Source: Thiocystis violascens DSM 198 (lineage in GTDB: Bacteria > Pseudomonadota > Gammaproteobacteria > Chromatiales > Chromatiaceae). Taken from it: 64,000 nucleotides of DNA. Below, piece by piece: positions 32,880-40,080 of this stretch. Position 1 is the first letter of the stretch, and every line of letters starts with the position of its first letter. Where the stretch lies: NCBI RefSeq assembly GCF_000227745.2, contig NC_018012.1, positions 1,459,478 through 1,523,477 on the forward strand, given 5' to 3'. The translations under genes and the position numbers were made by a program. Under the pieces are notes generated by a model. The model saw only the letters and a program-made list of their open reading frames with translations, was not told where the DNA came from and did not search any database.

Positions 32880-34334
32880 ATGGGATTGATCGGTATTCTG
32901 CTCGGGCTCGGGCTCCTCATCTGGCTGGCCTATCGCGGCTGGAGCGTGCTGCTGCTGACGCCGGTCGCGGCCCTGATCGCCGCCCTGTTCGCGGGCGAGC
33001 CGCTGCTGGCGAACTGGACCCAGACCTTCATGGGCGGCGCGGCGGGATTCATCGCGCAATTCTTCCCGATCTTTCTGCTCGGCGCGCTCTTCGGCAAGCT
33101 GATGGAGGACAGCGGCTCGGTGCAGTCGGTCGCCGGGTTCATCGGCACCCGACTGGGCTCGCGACGCGCCATCCTGGCGGTGGTGCTCGCCGGCGCGCTG
33201 GTCACCTATGGCGGCGTCAGCCTTTTCGTCGCCTTTTTCGTGCTGGTGCCCATGGCCCAGTCACTGTTCAAGGATGCCAACATTCCGCATCGGCTGATGC
33301 CGGCGGCGATCGCGCTCGGCACGTCTACCTTCACCATGTCCGCGCTGCCGGGCACGCCGGCGGTCCAGAACGCCATCCCCATGCCCTTTTTCGGCACCAC
33401 GCCCTTCGCGGCGCCCGGTCTCGGTCTGATCGCCGCGGCCATCATGCTGCTGTTCGGTCTTTGGTGGCTTGGCCGGGCGGAGTCGGCCGCCCGCCGCGCC
33501 GGGCTCGGCTTTGGCGGCGCCTTGAGCATGACACCCGACCAGGCCGCGTATGATCCCTTGGTGCGCGAACGCGCCACCACGTCGGGCGCCTTCGATCCGC
33601 CCGAGGCTCATCAGGGCCAGGTCAGCGCGGGTCGACCCCCGGTCTTCATCGCCTTCCTGCCGTTGCTCGTGGTGGTCGGGGTCAATCTCGCGATGTCGCT
33701 CCTGATCCTGCCCAACCTGGATCTAGGCTATCTGGCCGAGGACCGCTGGGGGCCGTCCTCGCCAGCGGCGGTCAGCGGGATCTGGTCGGTCGTCGTGGCG
33801 CTGACGGCGGCCATCCTGACCCTGCTCGCACTCAACTGGAAACGCCTGCCCCGGCTGCGGGACAGCGTCGACGCGGGCCTGAATGCCTCGGTCCTGCCGG
33901 TGGTCAGCGTCGCCTCGCTGGTCGGCTTCGGCTCCGTGGTCGCCGCGCTGCCGGCCTTCGAGCTGGTGCGCGAGTGGGTGCTCGGCATCGAGGGCGGTCC
34001 GCTGGTCTCGCTGGCCGTCTCCACCAATGTGCTGGCCGCGCTCACGGGATCGGCCTCGGGCGGACTCACCATCGCCCTGGAGGCGCTCGGCTCCACCTAT
34101 CTACAGCTTGCCGGCGAACTCGGTATCGACCCGGCGCTGATGCACCGGGTGGCGGTGATCGGCGCCGGAACCCTGGACAGCCTGCCGCACAATGGCGCCG
34201 TGGTCACCCTGCTCGCGGTCTGCGGCTCGACCCACAAGGACAGCTATCTCGACATCGTGATGGTCGCCATCGTGGGGGCCATTGTCGCCCTGGCGGCGGT
34301 GATCGTGCTGGGCACCCTCTTCGGGTCTTTTTAG
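32880..34334 (+). CDS. GntP-family permease
   Basis: A 484-residue inner-membrane transporter with ~12 helices, GntP/ArsB-superfamily type. Diagnostic segments include FPIFLLGALFGKLMEDSGS (~62-80), VTYGGVSLFVAFFVLVPM, TFTMSALPGTPAVQNAIPM, and SGGLTIALEALG...LPHNGAVVTLLAVCG near the C-terminus. Members carry gluconate or other small organic acids. The neighbouring patatin hydrolase (3-base gap) suggests an organic-acid product such as 3-hydroxybutyrate, but no substrate can be read from the sequence. Confidence 0.88.
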   Translation: MGLIGILLGLGLLIWLAYRGWSVLLLTPVAALIAALFAGEPLLANWTQTFMGGAAGFIAQFFPIFLLGALFGKLMEDSGSVQSVAGFIGTRLGSRRAILAVVLAGALVTYGGVSLFVAFFVLVPMAQSLFKDANIPHRLMPAAIALGTSTFTMSALPGTPAVQNAIPMPFFGTTPFAAPGLGLIAAAIMLLFGLWWLGRAESAARRAGLGFGGALSMTPDQAAYDPLVRERATTSGAFDPPEAHQGQVSAGRPPVFIAFLPLLVVVGVNLAMSLLILPNLDLGYLAEDRWGPSSPAAVSGIWSVVVALTAAILTLLALNWKRLPRLRDSVDAGLNASVLPVVSVASLVGFGSVVAALPAFELVREWVLGIEGGPLVSLAVSTNVLAALTGSASGGLTIALEALGSTYLQLAGELGIDPALMHRVAVIGAGTLDSLPHNGAVVTLLAVCGSTHKDSYLDIVMVAIVGAIVALAAVIVLGTLFGSF

Positions 34335-34354
34335 TTCACTGAGACAATTGACGC

Positions 34355-35431
34355 ATGACCAACCCTTTATCTCGACACCGCTCGGCGACCTTACTCGCGG
34401 CCATGCTTGGGATCGTCCCAGCGCTCGGCGCGCCCGCCTTCGCGCGGACCCCGCCGCCGGGCATCGGCGACTGCGCGGCCATCACATCCGACCGGGAGCG
34501 GCTTGCCTGCTATGACCGCGTCAGCGCAAGCGTTGCCGCCGCCGCGCCAGACCAGGAACCGGAACGCGCCGCGATGATGGCTCCGGCGGCTTCTGCGTCC
34601 GTCGCCTCGTTCGACAAGGAAGCATCCACCCCGACATCGTCGATCGATGCCGCCTGGGGCTTCGCCCCCGACTCCGAGCGCTACACCATCGCCTTCCATC
34701 GGCCCAATTACCTGCAATTCGCGCGCTATTCCAGCCGGCCGAACAATGCACCCTTCCAGACCCTGTTCGCGACGACCCAGGATCCGGACGTGGAACTAGA
34801 TTCGGCCGAGGCGCGATTTCAGATCAGCTTCAAGGCGCGCCTGTGGACGACCGAGAATCGGCGCTTCGGGATCTGGGCGGCCTACACCCAGCAGAGTCAA
34901 TGGCAGGTCTACAACGACGAGGTATCGCGCCCCTTCCGCGAGAACAACTACATGCCCGAGCTGATGGCGAGCTTCCGGCCCAATGTCGAATTCGGCGGCT
35001 TCCATTGGCGGTTGTTCAATTTCGGCTATACCCACCAGTCCAACGGCCGCGCCGACCCGATCTCGCGGAGCTGGGATCGTCTCATCGCGGAATTCGGAAT
35101 CGAACGGGGCAATTTCGCGCTGCTGATCCGGCCCTGGTATCGCTTCGAGGAAGACGAGGGGGATGACGACAATCCCGACATCCTCGACTATTACGGCCAT
35201 GGCGATGTCACCGCCATTTACAAATGGCACGGACACAGCTTCTCGCTCATGGGTCGCGGCAACCTTGAAACCGACAAGGGCGCCGCCCAGTTTTCCTGGA
35301 CGACGCCCCCGCTGCTCGGCCCACTGCGCGGCTATGTCCAGGCATTTACCGGTTACGGGGACAGCCTGATCGATTACAACTGGAAGCAGAACGCGATCGG
35401 CATCGGGGTCACCCTGAACGACCAGCTTTAA
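34355..35431 (+). CDS. pldA: Outer-membrane phospholipase A1 (OMPLA)
   Basis: A 358-residue outer-membrane enzyme with a signal peptide (to about FARTP) followed by a Cys-containing GDCAAITSDRERLACYDR segment, then the 12-strand barrel. The active site reads YTHQSNGRADP...SRSWDRL: His and Ser correspond to E. coli His142 and Ser144, but the triad Asn156 (SWNRL) is Asp here. The C-terminus (YNWKQNAIGIGVTLNDQL) matches E. coli closely. It hydrolyses phospholipids misplaced in the outer leaflet. The stop codon lies within the first bases of an 87-bp repeat unit. Confidence 0.92.
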   Translation: MTNPLSRHRSATLLAAMLGIVPALGAPAFARTPPPGIGDCAAITSDRERLACYDRVSASVAAAAPDQEPERAAMMAPAASASVASFDKEASTPTSSIDAAWGFAPDSERYTIAFHRPNYLQFARYSSRPNNAPFQTLFATTQDPDVELDSAEARFQISFKARLWTTENRRFGIWAAYTQQSQWQVYNDEVSRPFRENNYMPELMASFRPNVEFGGFHWRLFNFGYTHQSNGRADPISRSWDRLIAEFGIERGNFALLIRPWYRFEEDEGDDDNPDILDYYGHGDVTAIYKWHGHSFSLMGRGNLETDKGAAQFSWTTPPLLGPLRGYVQAFTGYGDSLIDYNWKQNAIGIGVTLNDQL

Positions 35432-35512
35432 ACCGCGCCCGGAGTGACAGGCGTTGTGTCGAATGCACCCTGTCTCGCGGTCGTCAACAACGATCGGCGA
35501 GACGCGGTTTAA
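35427..35512. repeat. 87-bp inverted-repeat element, copy 3 (single unit)
   Basis: Begins TTTAAACCGCGCC and ends GACGCGGTTTAA. It shares its ends and length with units at 54.4, 56.3 and 59.0 kb. The pldA stop TAA is part of the left end. Confidence 0.8.
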
Positions 35513-35630
35513 GTGATGAAAACATCCACGCTTCGAGCGCGCCTGCCATTCTCGCGGAGGATTTCGATGAAACCAGAGTCGGAGACTGAAACCGTCGGGA
35601 GGCATATAGCCGTCCAGGGGGAGCCGTCCG

Positions 35631-36185
35631 ATGGCTAGATCCGAAGAAGCGGCGATTCCCCTGGTCCGCGCGGCCTTCGCGCGGGTCAGCGGCTATCTGG
35701 GCTTCTGGCTGTTGCTGGCTGGACCCGACCTGAGCGAGTCGGCCGCCACGGGCTTGACGACCGAGCTTGCCGCCGACCTGGCGGCCGGGCTGCTGGCGGC
35801 CGCGGCGGCCACCTGGGTCAGTCTGCGCCTCCTGCCCCCAACTCCGGGACGCCTCCACCTCGCGGCACTCGCGCGGCTCGCCCTGCATTTCGTCTGGCAA
35901 TCCATCGTCGCCGGCGTGGACGTGGCCCGCCGGGCCTTCGACCCGCGCCTGCCCCTGAAGCCCGGCGATCTGGCCTTTCCCACGCGCCTCCCGCCCGGCA
36001 CCGAGCGCGCGGCCTTCGGCGCCATCACCAGTCTGATGCCGGGCACGCTCCCGGTGGGGACCGATGATCATGACCAACTGGTCTATCACTGTCTGGATCT
36101 CGATCAGCCAGTCGCGGCGGGGCTCGCCCGGGACGAGGCGCTGGTGATGCGGGTCCGAGGCGGCGGGAGCGACCGCGATGACTGA
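35631..36185 (+). CDS. mnhE: Mrp-type antiporter subunit E
   Basis: A 184-residue MnhE/MrpE protein with two N-terminal membrane helices (FARVSGYLGFWLLLAG; LAADLAAGLLAAAAATWVSLRL), then the conserved soluble segment with FVWQSIVAGVDVARRAFDPRLPLKPG, TSLMPGTLPV and VYHCLDLD. It is the first gene of a six-gene operon with ATG 35631 preceded by GGGGGAG. It overlaps mnhF by 8 bases. It is part of a multi-subunit monovalent cation/proton antiporter. Confidence 0.92.
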   Translation: MARSEEAAIPLVRAAFARVSGYLGFWLLLAGPDLSESAATGLTTELAADLAAGLLAAAAATWVSLRLLPPTPGRLHLAALARLALHFVWQSIVAGVDVARRAFDPRLPLKPGDLAFPTRLPPGTERAAFGAITSLMPGTLPVGTDDHDQLVYHCLDLDQPVAAGLARDEALVMRVRGGGSDRDD

Positions 36186-36507
36186 GTTCTTGCTTGGCGC
36201 GGCCGCCTTCGTGCTCGGGACCGTGGCCCTGGGGCTGATTCGACTCCTGCGCGGTCCCGGCCACGCGGATCGCATGCTGGCCGCCCAGCTCCTCGGAACC
36301 GGCGGCGTCGCGGCCCTGCTCCTGCTGGGCGTCGCCACCGGGGTCGGCGCGATCGCGGAGGTCGCCTTGCTGCTGGCCTTGCTCGCGGCCTTCGCCTCGG
36401 TCGCCTTCGTCAGTGGCATCCATCGCCCAGATCCGCTCGGAACCGCCTCCATGACGGAACATGCCGCACCGGGATCGTCGCACGAGAACAAGAGGGACAC
36501 GCCATGA
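36178..36507 (+). CDS. mnhF: Mrp-type antiporter subunit F
   Basis: A 109-residue MnhF/MrpF protein with three membrane helices and the conserved LRGPGHADRMLAAQLLGTGGVA segment between helices 1 and 2. It overlaps the genes on both sides, so translation is coupled. It is a structural subunit of the antiporter complex. Confidence 0.92.
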   Translation: MTEFLLGAAAFVLGTVALGLIRLLRGPGHADRMLAAQLLGTGGVAALLLLGVATGVGAIAEVALLLALLAAFASVAFVSGIHRPDPLGTASMTEHAAPGSSHENKRDTP

Positions 36508-36836
36508 ATCTCGCGCTGGACATCCTGACCATCGTCGCCGTCTCGCTCGGGGCGATCTTCTTTCTGGCCGGTACCGTCGGGCTGCTACGCTTCCCCGATA
36601 CCCTGACCCGGCTCCATGCGCTCACCAAGGCGGACAATCTGGGTCTCGGGCTGATCGTGCTCGGTCTGCTGCCCCAGGTGTCCGCGCCCCTGGCCGCGCT
36701 GGGATTGATCGCGGTGTGGCTGCTCGCGCTGCTCTCCGGCGCCACGGTCGGTCAGCTCCTGGCGGGCGCGGCCTCCGCGACCGATCAGAACCGGGCGGAA
36801 ACGCCGGCGCGTGACGCGGGGGCCAGCCGTGACTAG
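36504..36836 (+). CDS. mnhG: Mrp-type antiporter subunit G
   Basis: A 110-residue MnhG/MrpG protein: helix 1 IVAVSLGAIFFLAGTVGLLRF, the family signature FPDTLTRLHALTKADNLGLGL, and two more helices. It is translationally coupled to mnhF (4-base overlap), and its end overlaps the GTG start used for the next gene. Confidence 0.92.
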   Translation: MNLALDILTIVAVSLGAIFFLAGTVGLLRFPDTLTRLHALTKADNLGLGLIVLGLLPQVSAPLAALGLIAVWLLALLSGATVGQLLAGAASATDQNRAETPARDAGASRD

Positions 36837-37788
36837 CGCCCTGGTCGTCGATGCCGCGCTGGCGCTCCTGATCCTTGGCCTGGCCCTCTGGGTGATTGCG
36901 ACCCGCGCGGCCTATCGCGCGGTGGTCGGATTCGTCGCTTACGGGCTCTTGATGGCGCTCGTCTGGGTGCGGCTCGCGGCCGTGGACGTGGCCATGACCG
37001 AGGCCGCCCTGGGAACCGGGCTCACCGGCCTCTTGCTGCTCGGGGCGGCGGCGCGCCTCGCGCCCCACGAAGCCGCCGAAGCCGACAGCAGACCTGGCCG
37101 GGGGCTCAGGATCCTGATCGGTCTGCTCTGCGCGGGCGTCGCCGCCGGACTCGCCGCCGTGGTCCTCACGCTGCCCGATCCCGCCCCCACGCTGGCCCCG
37201 CTGGTCGCCGAAAACCTGCCTCCCACCGGGGTCGGGAATCCCGTCACCGGCGTGCTGCTGGCCCATCGCGCCATCGACACCCTGCTGGAGTCCGTGGTGC
37301 TGGTGCCGGCCCTGATCGGGGTCTGGTCGGTGGCGGCGGATCCCGCCTGGGGCGGACGCCCCGGCTTCCTGCCCCACCCGCGTTCGAGCGGCGCGCTGAC
37401 CCTGCTGGCCCAGGTTTTGCCGCCGTTCGGCATTCTGGTCGGCATCCATCTGGTCTGGAACGGCGCCGACGACCCGGGCGGGAAATTCCAGGGCGCCACG
37501 GTGCTGGCCGCGATGTGGATCCTCGTCCTGATCGCCGGGCTGCGGCAGCCGCCGGCCGTGCGCGATCGACGCTTGCGCGTCCTGCTCGTCGTCGGGGCCT
37601 TGGTCTTCATCGGGATCGGCGTGGCCGGCATCTGGCTGGCCGACGCCTTCCTGGCCTACCCGCAGGGATATGCGAAGCCGCTGATCCTGGCGATCGAGGC
37701 GGTCCTGACCCTGTCCATCGCCGTGACGCTGGGGTTGCTGCTCGCGGGACCGCCGGCGAGCGATCACCCTTCCGGAGGACGCTCATGA
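36811..37788 (+). CDS. mnhB: Fused DUF4040 (MbhD-like) and MnhB antiporter subunit
   Basis: A 325-residue protein starting at GTG 36811 or GTG 36829. Residues ~7-90 match the MbhD/MrpA C-terminal helix bundle (DUF4040; ALVWVRLAAVDVAMTEAALGTG). Residues ~100-160 form an MbhE-like section (TGVGNPVTGVLLAHRAIDTLLES). Residues ~195-320 are the MnhB domain (QVLPPFGILVGIHLVWNGADDPGGKFQGATVLAA). In classical Mrp operons these parts are the end of MrpA plus MrpB. Here they are one polypeptide, and the large ND5-like half of MrpA is absent. Confidence 0.88.
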   Translation: MTRGPAVTSALVVDAALALLILGLALWVIATRAAYRAVVGFVAYGLLMALVWVRLAAVDVAMTEAALGTGLTGLLLLGAAARLAPHEAAEADSRPGRGLRILIGLLCAGVAAGLAAVVLTLPDPAPTLAPLVAENLPPTGVGNPVTGVLLAHRAIDTLLESVVLVPALIGVWSVAADPAWGGRPGFLPHPRSSGALTLLAQVLPPFGILVGIHLVWNGADDPGGKFQGATVLAAMWILVLIAGLRQPPAVRDRRLRVLLVVGALVFIGIGVAGIWLADAFLAYPQGYAKPLILAIEAVLTLSIAVTLGLLLAGPPASDHPSGGRS

Positions 37789-38165
37789 ACGGCCCGACCC
37801 TCTTCGGTCTCTGTGGCGCCGCTCTGGTGGGACTGGGGCTCTACGGCCTGCTCTGCCAGCCGGGCGCACTGCGCAAGATCCTCGCCTTCAACCTCATCGG
37901 CAGCGGCGTCTTCCTGCTGTTCGGGGTGATCGCCAAGCGCGGCGGTGGCGCGCTGTCCGCCGCCGGACTCGGGGTCGACGGCGATCCGGTGCCCCAGGCC
38001 CTGATCATCACCGGACTGGTGGTCGCCTTCGCGGCGACGTCCATCGCCGTCGCCCTGCTGTTGCGATTGGCCGAGATCAGCGGCCGGAGCACGCTGGAGG
38101 GCGCTGGGTCGGGCTCTCACTCGCCCACTCACGAGCGGGCGCCCGCACCCGAGCGGGCGTCCTGA
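37785..38165 (+). CDS. mnhC: Mrp-type antiporter subunit C (NuoK-like)
   Basis: A 126-residue NuoK/MrpC-type protein with three helices: LFGLCGAALVGLGLYGLL, KILAFNLIGSGVFLLFGVIA and a third with DPVPQALIITGLVVAFAATSIAVALLLRL. The conserved PQALIITGIV pattern is clear. The C-terminal 20-odd residues are hydrophilic. It starts 4 bases before the end of mnhB (preceded by GGAGG) and overlaps mnhD by one base. Confidence 0.92.
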   Translation: MNGPTLFGLCGAALVGLGLYGLLCQPGALRKILAFNLIGSGVFLLFGVIAKRGGGALSAAGLGVDGDPVPQALIITGLVVAFAATSIAVALLLRLAEISGRSTLEGAGSGSHSPTHERAPAPERAS

Positions 38166-39985
38166 TGGACAGTCCATCGATCCTCGTCGCCCCGTTCGCG
38201 AGCCTGATCGAGTTGGGTGGACTCCTCCTCGTGATCCCGCTCATGCTGCCGGTCGTCGGTCTGCTGCTGGCGCCGCTCCTGGGCGGACGGTTTCTGGGCC
38301 GCTTCATTCTCCTTTTGCTACTGCTGGGACTGGTCGCCGCAGTCGCCGTCGCGACCGCCGTCCTGACTGGCGGCGATGCCTTGCAGTACCACCTGGGAGG
38401 CTGGGCGCCGCCGCTGGGCGTGGCGCTGAAGTCGGATGGTCTCTCGGCCATCCTGCTGCTCGTCTCGGCGGTGGTGATGCTGGCGGTCGGGATCTATGCC
38501 CAACGGGAATTCCAGGTTCCTCCAGACGCGCCCGAGACCCGCGCCTCGCTCGTGTTCTGGATGCTCCTGATGGGGGTCTGGGCCGGACTCAACGCGGCCT
38601 TTCTGGGTCAAGACCTGTTCACGCTGTTCGTCGCGCTGGAACTCCTGACCTTTTCCGCCGTGCCCCTGGTCGCCCTGGACGGTCGGACCGAGACCCTGGC
38701 GGCGGCCCTGCGCTATCTGCTGTTCGCGCTGCTGGGCTCGGTGCTCTATCTGCTGGGCGCGGTGCTCTTCTACGGCACCTACGCCACCCTGGATATCGCC
38801 CTGCTCGCGGAGCGGATCGCGGGGGCGGAATCGCTGCCGCCGCCGATCATCGCCGCCGCCGCGCTGATGACCGTCGGGCTGCTGGCCAAGACCGCGCTCT
38901 TTCCGCTGCATCTCTGGCTGCCGCCGGCCCACGCGGGCGCGCCGCCGCCCGCCAGCGCCATCCTCTCGGCGCTGGTCGTCAAGGCGTCCTTCTTTCTGAT
39001 CGTGCGGATCTGGTTCGATGTCCTGCCGGGAGCGTTGAACCCGATGACGGCCCAGACTCTTGGTGCGCTGGGCGCCGGGGCGATCCTCTTCGGCAACCTC
39101 GTCGCCCTGCGGCAGGCCCGGCTCAAGCTGCTGATCGCCTATTCGACCGTCGCCCAGATCGGCTATCTCTTCCTGATCTTCCCGCTGGCCGCCAGTGCCG
39201 AGTCCCTCGCCCTGACCGGCGGCATGCTCCAGGTGGTGTCGCACGCCTGCGCCAAGGCCGCCATGTTCATGGCCGCTGGCCTGATCGCCGGGGCGCTTGG
39301 CCATGACCGCATCCGCAACCTGGGCGGCAGCGTCCGCGTCCTGCCGATCACCCTCCTCGCCTTCGGGCTCGCCGGGCTATCGCTGATCGGGCTGCAACCG
39401 AGCGGCGGCTATCTGACCAAGACGCTGCTGACCGCGGGTGCCGATGGGACCGGACAATGGTGGTGGGGACTGGTCATGCAGGCGGGCGGACTGCTCACCG
39501 CCGCCTATCTGTTCTGGGTGCTCGGTCATGCGCTGTTCGGCCCGCCGTCCAGTCAGGTCGTCGCACGTCCTGGACGCGCCCAGGAGCTGGTGGTTCTGGC
39601 GCTCGCGCTCGCGGCGCTGCTGCTCGGTCTCCTGCCGCCCACGCTCTTCGATCTGGTCGGGGTCGGTCGCACCGGTCTCGATGCGAGCGCGGCCGTCGCG
39701 ACCGCCATGGCCGGCGCCTTTGGCTGGCGCAAAGTCTGGGGCGATGTCTGGCCAATCCTGGTGGTCGGACTGCTGGTGCTGGGGATGCTGCCCTGGCCTG
39801 ACCGCCAGGCGGACGCTTCCGGGCGTCTCGCGGCGACCACCGCGAGCGTGACCGGACATTGGACAGCGGCTCTCGGCGCCATCCTGGAGCGTGCCGATCG
39901 CGGCTTGCGGCAGTGGCCGGTCGCGGGTTTGTTGCTGTTGATTCTGACGCTGGGTTTGGCGGGAACCCTGCTGACAGGGGATTGA
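38165..39985 (+). CDS. mnhD: Mrp-type antiporter subunit D (ND4/ND5-like)
   Basis: A 606-residue proton-channel subunit of about 14 core helices. The conserved core includes LFVALELLTFSAVPLVALDG, the lysine-bearing GLLAKTALFPLHLWLPPAHAGAPPPASAIL block (~res 240-270), LIAYSTVAQIGYLFLI and the HACAKAAMFMAAG lysine. It is the only ND5-like subunit of the operon and therefore the only visible ion pump. A C-terminal extension past ~500 has two more hydrophobic stretches. Confidence 0.92.
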   Translation: MDSPSILVAPFASLIELGGLLLVIPLMLPVVGLLLAPLLGGRFLGRFILLLLLLGLVAAVAVATAVLTGGDALQYHLGGWAPPLGVALKSDGLSAILLLVSAVVMLAVGIYAQREFQVPPDAPETRASLVFWMLLMGVWAGLNAAFLGQDLFTLFVALELLTFSAVPLVALDGRTETLAAALRYLLFALLGSVLYLLGAVLFYGTYATLDIALLAERIAGAESLPPPIIAAAALMTVGLLAKTALFPLHLWLPPAHAGAPPPASAILSALVVKASFFLIVRIWFDVLPGALNPMTAQTLGALGAGAILFGNLVALRQARLKLLIAYSTVAQIGYLFLIFPLAASAESLALTGGMLQVVSHACAKAAMFMAAGLIAGALGHDRIRNLGGSVRVLPITLLAFGLAGLSLIGLQPSGGYLTKTLLTAGADGTGQWWWGLVMQAGGLLTAAYLFWVLGHALFGPPSSQVVARPGRAQELVVLALALAALLLGLLPPTLFDLVGVGRTGLDASAAVATAMAGAFGWRKVWGDVWPILVVGLLVLGMLPWPDRQADASGRLAATTASVTGHWTAALGAILERADRGLRQWPVAGLLLLILTLGLAGTLLTGD

Positions 39986-40080
39986 TGACGCTGACCATGC
40001 CGGACGCGGCTTCAAAAACCTTTGACGTCATCGGAGCTTCGGTGTTCGGCGTGAGCTGGACGAGTGGAAGAGTCGGCGTT

